Part shown: positions 22,001 through 33,224 of the stretch, piece by piece
Layout of the letters: every line of letters begins with the position of its first letter
How positions within the stretch are numbered: the first letter of the stretch is position 1
Assembly: GCA_002794735.1 (NCBI GenBank)
Contig: NBAZ01000016.1
Span: 62,001-126,000, forward strand
DNA: 64,000 nucleotides
Reading direction: 5' to 3'
Source: Pyrrhoderma lamaoense
Lineage: Eukaryota > Basidiomycota > Agaricomycetes > Hymenochaetales > Hymenochaetaceae
Program-made: the position numbers and the translations under genes
Notes under the pieces: generated by a model
Databases searched by the model: none
What the model was told of the DNA's origin: nothing
Seen by the model: the letters and a program-made list of their open reading frames with translations, nothing else

Positions 22001-23202
22001 GGCTCCACCTATCGGGATTTGAACAGTCAAACCCTTGAGGATATGAATCGAGTCTATAAGGAGTGATTCTTAAGCTCCTGAGGCTACCTTCACATCCAAG
22101 TCACTCATGATATTTACCCATAAATATCAACAGCTCCCTATGATTATCGAATCAACGATACGGTAAAATACTGATGAAATTGACTTACTGTCCCATTTAC
22201 AAAGTTCTTTCGTTGTCCGGGATCATTGTAAGTTAATGGAACAATCACACCTCCGGCCCTATATGCATCCTCAAGTTCTTGGAAATACTCAGCCTGTCCA
22301 AATCCGCCTTGGGAGTATTCGTTATCTTAAATATGAGTTTGACGTTAGTATCACCAAAGCAGTAAAGTAAAATAGATTTACCGATTTGTACAGCTTGATG
22401 GATTATAAATCAACTTCAAGCTAATCCTGTTAACAAACAAGACACACCTATAACAGGACCTCCTTCGTCGATCTGATTGGGTACAACAAAGTCGATGATG
22501 GAAGCAATGTACTCCTTCCATGCATCATGGTAGTCTGTAGCATTAGTACGTAGTGTTCCAGCAACTTCAGCTGTCACCCAGTGAGGCAGACCACCTGCAG
22601 TGGTCTCTCCATTCATGTATGGACCTTAGATGTCATCTGAGCTCTCGACGTTATCCTTTGAGTTACGCAGTATATGCATACCTGGACGCAGAACAATCCA
22701 GAGCCCAACTGCTTTGGCGATGTCAAAAAGGGTCTGCAGAGATCTGATACCATCGAAGTCGATGACACCGCGAGACGGATTAATTGCTCCCCCTAGTTCG
22801 ATAAGTAATTGAGATTGGCACTTTTACAAGATATCAAGCGTACAATGCAGATAAACACTGATTCCATTAAGCCCCGTAGCTTTGACCTTCTGTAGGATAT
22901 CAAGCCAAAGAGATGGAACTGGCAGACGAAATGTATGGAATTCTCCAGAGCTATATGTAGAGTTAGCTCGCTATGTGAGTTTTTCTTTTATTTGTCCTGA
23001 AAGTTTACTGTAAAAATATGCGTTGCCCTCTTACAACGAGACTGTACTGGTCCCATTGAACCTGGCTATTTGTGGATATTTGTCTTTGGCTTGTCTCCGT
23101 ATTCGTATTAAATGCTGAGCTGGTGGGTATTGAGTGGATAAGTAGCAATATGACTAATAATGAAACCGAGAAGAGATATTTCAACTTAAAGTGGTACCCC
23201 AT
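19021..23202 (-). CDS. GH35 beta-galactosidase, copy 1 (one apparent frameshift)
   Basis: Secreted enzyme predicted to remove terminal beta-galactose from oligo- and polysaccharides. Start ATG at 23200-23202 gives a signal peptide ([17 protein letters not shown]). Next comes [16 protein letters not shown] and the TIM barrel: [39 protein letters not shown]. The acid/base exon reads [15 protein letters not shown] (Glu codon 22318-22320). The nucleophile motif is [13 protein letters not shown], split by an intron right after the Glu codon (21878-21880). Downstream beta domains reach the stop at 19021-19023. There are about 17 introns. The five-C run 20681-20685 (plus strand) needs a sixth base to join VSSDGG to [15 protein letters not shown]. 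Its paralogue lies just upstream. Both catalytic glutamates are present. Confidence 0.88.
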
Positions 23203-24725
23203 TGCAGGTGATGGATGGCCACTATATTCTCTCCAAATTAAATTAAAACAGCAGAGCTTTATATCCATAGTGTCACTGCACACCCCTTGGACTATATTTT
23301 ATGCATTAAATCCAGAAACTGCCGTAGTAGCAAATAATCTTCTCTAAGAAGTACTTTTGGATTTTACACGTGGTATTATAGAGGTCTCGTGAGCTTTTCG
23401 AAGATTTTACCAGAGCAATAGGAAGCTTCAAAATCGGGTGCAGGGGTGTACCTCAACAATCCGGGCCGTTAGAAGCTTTGATGATTATTGTAGTAACTGA
23501 GTAAAACAGATTTTCAAATGTATCTTGCATTTGTCATCTGATATGTGTTTATATAAGCTTATGCTGACCTTGCACTAGTGAGAGACGCTCGCTTAATCAG
23601 AATTAGTCATAATGCAAAAGAACGTGCATAGTCTATATCAGTGATGATACTTGTATTATGTGTGTTACAATGAACTAGCACGGGCCATATCGTTGATCAG
23701 CGCATTGGAAAAAGACAAAGCTCTCTCAGTTTGGGATACCCTGACTTGATTTCTCTTTTCTACTAGGATGAGTCGGACACAATCATAATTTCAAATCTGA
23801 CTGCCTCACACTTACGGGTGGGTGGTTTATAGTACCGCATTCTTGCACCCTTAAAGCTAATAAGGCTGTATTGTAACCGAGTCAACATACAGTAACTTCA
23901 TAACCTATGCAGTCAAAGTAGGAACAAGCTGATGTCATCGATTCTATCATTCTCTCACAGACAGAAGGCTTTTGGTTCTTTAACGACTCAGCCAGCATGA
24001 GAACTGTGATGCCAAGAATATTATTCACATCACTGGTTCGCAGTTCTAGCCTCTTTTATCGACCATTAGAAGATATGTTGTTCTAGGACTCCGAAGACGA
24101 GCCTGGAATGCGGTATGCGGCGAACTAGCTATCGGACCGCGAAAGCGATACATAAACTAAATCCAATAAGAAGATCATTTATCAAGCAGTTCTGTGACCG
24201 AATAAGGAGAAGATACTTTTATGGGGTTTTGAGTTGAAGTTAGCTTGTATCTGGACAACTACGCGGTATACGGATAACTAGTTCAGCTCCGGTCAACTCC
24301 GGGTATGTTTCTCACTTCCGATCATATATCTCGCAAACATTGAATTCAGATTGTAAATTTGTGGATCAATCTTTTTTTGATCCGTAATCTCTAAATTAGG
24401 CACGTACTTTATGTTAAGTTTTCTTTTAGTTAACACGTTGGCATTTATAGGTGCATATACTCAATATTTGACGAATTGTATCTTGACTTTACTCGAGACG
24501 CCCGCCCGGTAACCTTTCAGATTCAGACTGAAATCCACAGTCGTTTACTGACTACGCCCTAGTTTACTAGTCATTAGTTTATGATATACCCAATTACAAA
24601 TAAATTCCATCATGGATACAAATGACTCTCGAACTTTTACGAGTATCTATTATAGTTCTATCATATTTCAAATTATTTATATATCTGAACAGTCCCTATT
24701 TCATCGGTTACACATAAAGAGTCAA
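23203..24725. promoter_or_regulatory. Spacer between the two GH35 genes
   Basis: About 1.5 kb without a credible gene. It should contain the copy 1 promoter (minus strand, near 23.2-23.7 kb) and the 3' UTR of copy 2. No binding motif for a known regulator was assigned. Confidence 0.4.
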
Positions 24726-27700
24726 TCATCCATTCAAACTACCACTTATGCGATCCCCAATACCTGGATTGTTGACCTTTATGTCACCCACCCCTCCTTC
24801 TACATATCCATCCATCACAACTTCTAAACTCGGCTTCACCTCCACCCCTGAAACATTTCCATCAGGGACCATTGCCCACAATGCAACCCCAACAGTACTA
24901 TGTTTCATTTTAATACAACATCAATCATGTATCTCAGTAAATATATCCACTTACTTCTTTCCGTGATAATCAAGGATCCCTTCATGAACAGGAAACTTCG
25001 TCTGTGGTCCTAGATTTCCCACCCTCTTCCCCATCATCCACCCATTCACAAATAATATTGCCCTATAGGGAGTATTTGTGTCCTCACTTCCCTTATCAAA
25101 TACGAAGCTTAACGGCACATCTCGACCTTTCGGTACATTCAACCCGAACGTGGTCACAAAAAACCCTACACCCGCATTCCCATTTGGAAGACCATCAGAC
25201 AGACTTCGCTTTGTCCATGATGATGTATCAAATCCAGGGAGATGCCAACCCTCTCGCTCCGCGAAAAGACCTCCTTCATTTACAACCCCCGCGTCCTATC
25301 TGGAAAGCTGTGGTATCACATGTATAGATGTAGAAGTACGTTAGTAAGACGACATCCATTATATGCACAGAACTCGGAAAAAAAACCTACTTTGTGTAAC
25401 CCCCAACCTTACCCTGAACCTTCCACTCTCCAAATGAGCCGTTATTTAGTTGAAATCCACGGACTCCACGAGGCGATTTTGAATTATTAGGGTTCGCTAG
25501 ATTTTAGTATCACAAGTCATGTATGAGAAATGGCAGAAAATGGTAGAAATGCTAACAAACTGTCTCATTCAAACCCATATTATCCTACTTGATATCAGTA
25601 TTCAAGTACATTGTTGTTGTATAGAATGTGAAGGCCTTACTTGAACAATAGTTACAACGTTATCTCGACCTATTCGAATCGATCCTCCAGGAAAATCGAA
25701 AACTTCGTCTGTCTCCTCGATGACAACACGATTGCTTGTAGAGCTTATCGTTGAGGATAACACATTCAGAATATAATATACATATATACACTAAAAGGCT
25801 CGTTAACAGACGCTTACTTTCCAAAAGAAGTATTCAAGAATACATCATTCAACCAAACACTCGCCGCGAACGCTTTGAGTACACTATATGTCAGTACACG
25901 AGCACAAATAATAGCTAATTTCACTCACCTTCACCTCCATTTATCGATAGATTTACCGATGTCTCAGATCCAGTTCCGATGAAATGTCCTCGCCATAAAA
26001 CAATGTTTTCACAACTACAGAAACCGCATATACTCAACCCTACTTCAATCTTATATTCTAAGAAATCGGACTCACTATCCATAGTCACATCCATACAATA
26101 CTCTCCCGTCTCCATAGTATGGCTTGAACGGACTATTTGTACTCGTCTTGTTAGCGATCACCCATCCACTATCAACAAATCCATCTTCGATCTCAGGTAG
26201 ACTATTAGCATATCGCCAGTCTTTAAGCTCAGGTACCAATATGTCCTCCGCCCTCCCTTCCAGCTCAAGTTTTCCAACAAGAATCCCGGAATCACCTTCA
26301 AGATGAACCGTTTTCCCATTCCATGATACACCTTTGACCGAATCAGGAGCAATTACAGTGAGATCTACGTCTCCAATAAGGTCGCCTTGAAGCGAGAGTA
26401 TCCCCCGTCACTCGAGACTGATGCATTCCGAACGAGATAGGGTCCGCCAACAAGGACAGATGAATTCGTACCAAACTGCCAGTAATGACTGAATTCCTCT
26501 CCGCCGATGGAATGACAGGAGAGAAGAATGTCCCTACTGTGTCTGTATCACCGAACAAGACTAACTGAGAATCTGACTCGTAAATGGTGAGTAATCCAGT
26601 AATGTTTCCTAGTATTCCTATTGTCGTCGGTCCACTTGCCGTCGAGGGTGGGGATGCATGTATACGAGCATCATCAGTCACAGATGAATTGTTACCCAGA
26701 TATACCGCAAACTCGTGCTGCTGCCTTGTGTCTCCAGATAGGAGCAGAACATCACGAGATCCAATTTTTCCAGCAAAGAAAACAGTCGCCGTTGAGTAAA
26801 GAAGAGAAGATGTACCAAACTTATAATCTGTAACGATCACCTTGGACTGTCTACCGGTGAGTATGATTGAGGGAACACTTCGAGGTAGAGTCAGCATCCC
26901 AATCGATGTGGATACATCGAGAGTAAATTCGGTTGTCGCTCTGTTTCCTCATCAGACACGGAAATTATACTCTATACAAACAATAACTTACGTTGAGGTT
27001 GAATCTGTCTGCCTCGCTATATAGAATCCTGCACCCGTATCCGGATTCGATAAGAATACAACGAATGCACCTGGATTCGATACGTTCACAGCAGTAGATG
27101 AGCTATTCCCAATCCAGTCTGTTTTATAAATATCTGGAGAACTGCGAAGGAATATTCCTTGGTTTTTGAGTTCTGTGTATTTCGTAGTCAAGAGTCTGTT
27201 TTCTTGTATCGAACTACCGTAGTCATAGGAGGCTTCATGAGTTATCTAATGAGCCATGCTTTTCCCTCATCACACATGTGGAGGGCTTACTATATACACT
27301 ATGATGAGGTATCGATCCCCAGGAAGTACCACTGGGAATTTGATATTATTGTCAGTAAACTTCGTGTAGGGCTCAAGTCACTACCAACCCATAAAACATG
27401 TAGTAGTTGAGAAATTTGGCATTTGCTGCCCATAGTGACTTATAGAAAACATTTTCAAAGTCTGGCCCTGTCATGATCCTGCAATTCGAATAGTCGGGAG
27501 CACCCGGGCCCCATGCATTGGATGCTCCACCTTGATACTTTATTGCGGATGTTCATTTTCGTCATAGGGTATTATATATATCACTCACTCACTTCTGGCA
27601 TAGCAAATGGTTCACTAGGGTTATTTTCTATACGTAATTAAGCTAGTCAGCATCGCATGAGTGATATGAGAAAACTACTTAATCGAGCATACCTATGTGA

Positions 27701-28934
27701 TAATCATGATAGTTTGTCACAACGGGGTTCCACTTCTCGGGATTAGAGCAATCAAATTCCTGAGGGTATGCATCAACCCTTGAATTGATATTAAATAACA
27801 AACTTCTATGAGCGGTGGATCTAAATAATGTACCCATAGATATCAACAGCTCCCTATATGAGTATATTAGGAACATCCAAGAACTTTATTATTATTTCTA
27901 GGTGACTCACTGTTCCGTTAATAAAGCTCATGCGCTCCCCGGGATCATTGTAAGTCAGTGGGACGATCACACCCCCAGCCCGATATGTATCTTCAAGCTC
28001 TTGGAAATACTCGGCCTGGCCGAATCCAGTCTGTGAGTATTCATTATCTTTCAAGAAGCCATGTCGTTATTATATCCGAGTACGAGGTATCACAGAAGCG
28101 TACCAACTTGCACAGCTAGACATATGTATCATCAGCTCAAATTAGAATCTTATTTTGAAACGTGAGTACCTATAACAGGGCCTCCTTCGTCAAACTGATT
28201 TGGTACAACAAGCTCGATGATAGCATCAATGTATTCCTTCCAGGCGTCATGGTAGTCTGTTGCATTAGTACGTGGCGTCCCGGCTATCTCAGTAGTAACC
28301 CAATGGGCTAAACCGCCCGCACTTGTTTCTGCATTGATATATGGTCCTTACGTGCAAGTTATATACCTATAGTTCAACGCAGAGCTATTGGATAGATGCA
28401 TACCTGGGCGCAAGACTATCCAAATATCGGCTGCTTTGGCAAGGTCAAAAAGATGCTGCAAAGATCTTATCCCGTCAAAGTCAATGACACCCCGAGATGG
28501 ATTTATCGCTCCCCCTGAGATTAGTTGTCAGAGGAAGTGATACTCATGCAGAAGCCTCAGACATACAGTGGAGGTAGACGCTTATACCGTTAAATCCAGC
28601 TGCTTTGATTTTCTGTAGTATATCAAGCCAGAGAGATGGGACTGGGAGGCGATACGTGTGGAATTCTCCAGAACTATGCCCATGTGTCCGGTGTTATTAC
28701 ATTTCTTCTGGTTTACTTAAAATCTTACTGTAAAAAGATACGCTGCCCTCTAAGTATGAGACTATATTGATCCCACTGGACTTGTCCCGTTGCTCCGCTT
28801 GCAGATATTCGTCTTTGAATGTTCCTCTTACCGTGTAGATTAGTCAACGAGCCGACAGATATTGATCGAGCAAGCAGCGGCAGAACAAAAAGCAGAAAGA
28901 GTAATAGATGATCAAAGCTCCAACGCTTCCCCAT
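24726..28934 (-). CDS. GH35 beta-galactosidase, copy 2 (two apparent frameshifts)
   Basis: Tandem paralogue of copy 1 in the same orientation with the same exon plan. Start ATG at 28932-28934 gives a signal peptide ([19 protein letters not shown]), then [18 protein letters not shown]. The acid/base Glu is kept ([15 protein letters not shown], codon 28040-28042). The nucleophile exon ends MPE (27593-27595). The segment after it is changed: [14 protein letters not shown], against [14 protein letters not shown] in copy 1. Two single-base losses break frame on the plus strand: CC at 26501-26502 (copy 1 has CCC) and the five-C run 26402-26406, which matches the shortened run of copy 1. The 3' half is nearly identical to copy 1 while the 5' half is clearly diverged. 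It could be an active enzyme with changed specificity or a decaying copy. Confidence 0.83.
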
Positions 28935-29511
28935 TGTAGGAAATGAAGTGTATACTACTCAGGTTCAGTGTAGATACACTTAAGAGCTGATGCTGTATCT
29001 TCTTTGGGAGTAAAAAGCATTTTTATTATATGGATGCAACAGTTGTTAGCAGTAACTTCTGAGAAGTAGCTTTGAGATACTCACGTGGCATTTGATAGGT
29101 CTTGTGGGCTATTTATGGACCGTACCAAAGTGAAAAGAAGGCTTAATGTCGGAAATAGTGGTGTACTTCAACACCCCGGACCGTCAGAAGCTATAGATAT
29201 TGATCACAGACCTCTTGGAGAAATTGGAGTCAGCATATGTGAATCACACGAGCATTTACCTTAACCAAGTGACGCACATTGGATCTAGACTCAATAAACA
29301 GATAAAAGTAGATTTAAAGAAAATCATCGGTGATATTTGAACAACACTTACACTTATATATCCGCGGTAAAAATAAAGCTTACGTAGCTTAAGTAACATA
29401 ACCCAGACTGCTAATGGCCGGCTTTTACCGAGCTCACGAAAAATTTCCTTAATTGAGACTACTCACTCTTCAACTGTTTACTACGTTTATTATACCCAGC
29501 CTTCGATAGGT
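28935..29511. promoter_or_regulatory. Divergent promoter region, GH35 copy 2 / UPF0390 gene
   Basis: About 580 bp non-coding between divergent starts. No specific motif was assigned. Confidence 0.35.
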
Positions 29512-29835
29512 ATGGCTCAAGGCAAATCTAAGGGCCTTCAGAAAAAGGCCGAATCCTCGAGACATGCCTCTAAAGCCGCTGCTAATACTAAGAAGGGTAG
29601 GCGCGTTATAGCCCCTAAGCGAGCGGCAGCAGTCAAGAAGGATGCTCTAAACAAGGTCAGTGTATTTCGTATATGCAGAGAAACAAAGTTGGGTCTGACA
29701 TAGGTCTCCTCATCATCTATCTTATAGTCGCTATCTGCTAAGATTAACCGGTCAATTGAACAGCAATTAGCCTCCGCTGCGAACCCTGGAACACTTACAA
29801 TCCTGCGTAATGAAGCACCAGCAGAGTACGCCTAG
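29512..29835 (+). CDS. UPF0390 / DUF2462 family small basic protein
   Basis: Two exons, 29512-29655 and 29728-29835, in phase, giving 83 residues. The N-terminus MAQGKSKGLQKKAE and the segment RHASKAAANTKKGRRVIAPK are the hallmark of this eukaryotic family (human member: Leydig cell tumour 10 kDa protein homologue). The second exon encodes SLSAKINRSIEQQLASAA. Members are lysine-rich; the molecular function is not well established and a nucleolar or RNA-linked role is only a guess from composition. Length and motif order fit the family. Confidence 0.82.
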
Positions 29836-31133
29836 CAATTTATATATGGCGCGTACCATTTTACTAATCTTCATCGCCATAGAAGCTCGAAAAGCTCTGG
29901 ACCAAAAGCAAAGAAATCCAGTAATTAGCCTCAGTGAACCCACTGGCTGTTCACGAGAGAATAGGAGCAATCCGATTATGTGTGCAAGTACATGTACGTT
30001 CAATGTCTTTTACATCATAGTTAGTTCTGAAGCGACCCTATCATACTAGCGTGCTGTAGCGCACCGTGAGACCTCTCGTGTCGTATATGTGTTGCCCTCA
30101 CATCGCTACCATCCTTTCAACTTTTTGCAAGAGTTTGGCGAACTCTATGACATCACGGTCTTTCAGACGGCAAAAAAGATTGGAGAGATTTTTCGTTGCG
30201 GTGATCTGATAAAAATCATATTAGCAATTTGTCTCGCGTCAGCTATGCTTTGTTCCAGCGAGGTTTTGGGGATCACGATCAAATGATAGGGGCAAAAAGT
30301 GTAATTTTATATATCGTATGTAAGACTTGTATACATGAATAATTGCGCGCGCTGGAGGGATGCAAACGGTGTAAATCGTGAGGTAAAATGGAATTGAGAG
30401 GATCTGGTAGATTGCATATTTATTCAGGTGGAAATTGAATATGATGTACAAGAATTTGGAAATAATTAGCATGATAGCGTGAATGAAAAGAAGTGAACGA
30501 GCTATAGTGTAAGTTAATAGCAAGTACCTATATGAGACGGATGTTATAATGAATCAGTAATGAATATCGATTGCATAGATTGCCATAGATATAAATATGG
30601 CGTTAACGACTGGTCCAAGACGTTTTACAGTGGATTTTCTAATTGAAGTGCTGTAAGAAAGTGGTGGAAGAGTGCAAGTGAACAGAGAAAATGATGCTGA
30701 ATATGTAACAGAACAATTCGATAGAAACGAGATTGACGAGATTGAATGTGTGATAAGTGAATACATGAACGATGTCTTGATTCTTTGGATGACTTGTGGG
30801 GTAGAAAATGAAATGAGGAAGAGACTATATGAAATGAGCATATAAAAGGTCCAAGAAACATCAACCCCAGCATAAAGAGCAGTCGGAGAACGGTAGAAAA
30901 ATAAGGGAAGTAAAGGTGATGAAAAATTTTTGGCCAAGGAATAAGGAGAAAGACGAGTTTAATTAAAGAAAAGCGCAAAGTAAAAAACATGTTTCTAGCA
31001 GACATATACAGGTCGGGGAATTAACTTGAAAGCGTACTGTTCACAAGGTCTTTATTCACCTTGATTACCATTTACATATTTTCGTACATGTAACATTGGT
31101 AACGTTTCGCGTAAGCTTGAGAATTCGAGTGCT
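29836..31133. other. Intergenic, AT-rich
   Basis: Several hydrophobic frames on the minus strand (for example 30625-31005) overlap in different frames and look like translated AT-rich sequence, not genes. Nothing recognised. Confidence 0.4.
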
Positions 31134-33224
31134 TTATGTCTGCGCTTGCGTCAACACATGTTCATCGGGATTGCCGTGGGTCATATCATCCGTAACTTCA
31201 GCCAGCTCAGTAGCAGGCTGGGCGTAGTTTCTGGCCGATAAATGGTTTGCTGTGTCTTTCTCCGCTTTGTGCCGTTCGATTCTCAGCTCGTGTTGTATGT
31301 CTGAAAGCACACCGACAATTGGGTCCGTTACGGCTGCTAGTTTGTGTTGACGGATATAGAGAAAGGCCACGTCGAAGGCCTTGGATGCATCCTGTGGAGT
31401 AACAGGTGAGTCATTAAGCGGGAGGTTGGGAAGATTGTGGAGCTTTGGGGAGGGATGGTTTGGCATAGTCTGCCCTCCTCCGTGTAGAAACCCATTTGGT
31501 ACTGGTTCGCGAAATGCATAATTTCTGGAGTGTCACTGGGTAAAGTGTATTGATGATCCGGGATGTCATGAGGCTTTGCCTTCATCTCCCTTTCGACCTC
31601 TTCGCAAAGTCTTGTACCCAGAAAGCCATCTGGCAGCGAGTGTGGTTCGGCAAGATTGACGTTCACGATATTTGCACTTGCCCTTATCTCCTCCGGTATA
31701 GGGATAACCTCCGCCTCGCCGTGTCGTTCCATCAAGATTGTAGCGTTCGTTTTGTCGGTAATCTTTCGATATTTCCTCATCGGTTTTCCCACCTGATGGA
31801 GCCAAGGATCATCTCCGTTATAAGTGTGATACATGGTTGGCTTGATGACTCCTTTCACAATGTTGTTTCGGTGTTTGAAGTTCTCGACCCACCCTGCAGA
31901 AGCCTTGAATTTGTCCTCACTCAATTTTATTTCTTTGGCAATTTCCCTGGCCTTTTCGCGGAGTTCGTTGTCTGTGACATTGTAAGCCCCTTTATCTCTC
32001 TGTTGCTTAAGCCACTCCTCCATCTTTCTTTCCAACCTAGGGAACTTGGCAACTCTGACGCATAGCGAAGTCAGTAGATGGTCACGATGATCATAATTTG
32101 GGTACACTACCTGAACTTGGAGTTAAAATTATCCATGGTAGTAGAAAGATTCAGGTACAGGTAACGATTTTTCAAGATTTTGCTAACTGTGCTCCTTTCC
32201 ACGTCCCATCTCTTGGCAATATCCTCCTGGCGAGCATTAGGATGTGCACACGCGTACTGGCAAATATCCTTCCTATCATAATTGCTTAATCTCCTTTTAG
32301 TTCTTGTCGGACGTTCCGATCCAGAAGCGTTAGAAGAGGCCGCAGAGCTCGGGGCACTCGTATCTGAGCCTCGTGAAAGAGGAGGGCACATGTGGTCTTT
32401 TTCTGAGATTGAAGTAGTGACCGAGATCGAGGACATCGCAGGAGAAGCGCTTCTCGGATAGGTTGCATTACTACCCGATCGCGAGTGCATACTTGCAGAC
32501 CCATGAGAATTGAAGCCGTAATGCGTAAAGCCAGCTGAGGACGTAGAAGATAATGGTGTTCCTGGGTGAGTGGGAGACATACCAGTGCCTGCGGAAGAGT
32601 TCGGAAAAATAGACCCAAGATCATTCACACACACAGAGAGAGCACCAGTATTGAATCTCTGTTGCTGAAAGCTGTTTGGACTCTCGGGCGGGATATACTT
32701 TGTTGTTCTATGCTGAACATATGTAATCCCTATAATAGGAGTTGCATTAGTTTAATTGTATTAAATTGTGATCGGAGATACAAGAATTTTTGATATAGAT
32801 TAACATCATGATGGTTGATGCGGATTCCAGTATAGGGACACAGCGCGGGAGACGATGGAGAAAGACATACCTCGTTCTGACCGCCTTGCAGATTAATTTG
32901 GGTTTCATGCGGTGATGTGAAGGCATGGGAGGCATCTGCCTGTGCATTTGCCAGTCGGGCCTGTCGGCGCGTCACGACGCGACTTGGCCCGACAGATGAG
33001 GGTCGTAACTGCGAAGGATCGAGTGAGAACGTTGCCGCCGTGATATGTAAATGAGAAGCCTGTGAGTCGGAAGCAGGCTGTACTTGCTGATGGTGTAAAT
33101 TCTGTTGTAACATGTATGGGTACGCTGACGGTGGGGACATCTGACTATGTGTGTGACGTTCCTGTGGAGGCTGATGCATAGCAGTAGCTTCAAAGACAGG
33201 ATACTGCTCGTAGTCTGTCATCAT
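31134..33224 (-). CDS. CENP-B/HTH-type DNA-binding protein without DDE domain (one apparent frameshift)
   Basis: Three exons: 33224-32871, 32664-32111 and 32054-31134. The first ~230 residues are Gln/Ser/His-rich and low complexity. A CENP-B N-terminal (psq-type) helix-turn-helix follows: RKDICQYACAHPNARQEDIA and WDVERSTVSKILKNRYLYL. Then comes the second CENPB/Tc5-type HTH: LERKMEEWLKQQ, LREKAREIAKEIKLSEDKFK, ASAGWVENFKHRNNI. The C-terminal part has no DDE transposase domain. The run of three C at 31473-31475 (plus strand) needs a fourth to carry the frame to the stop at 31134, where a helical segment (ASKAFDVAFLYIRQHK) lies. Probably a host DNA-binding regulator derived from a pogo/Tc5-like transposase; target unknown. 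Confidence 0.78.

Noticed and set aside
30239..31005. Overlapping hydrophobic minus-strand frames that could be membrane proteins
   Set aside because: Several frames are open at once over AT-rich sequence, with no shared motif or splice logic; they look like compositional artefacts.
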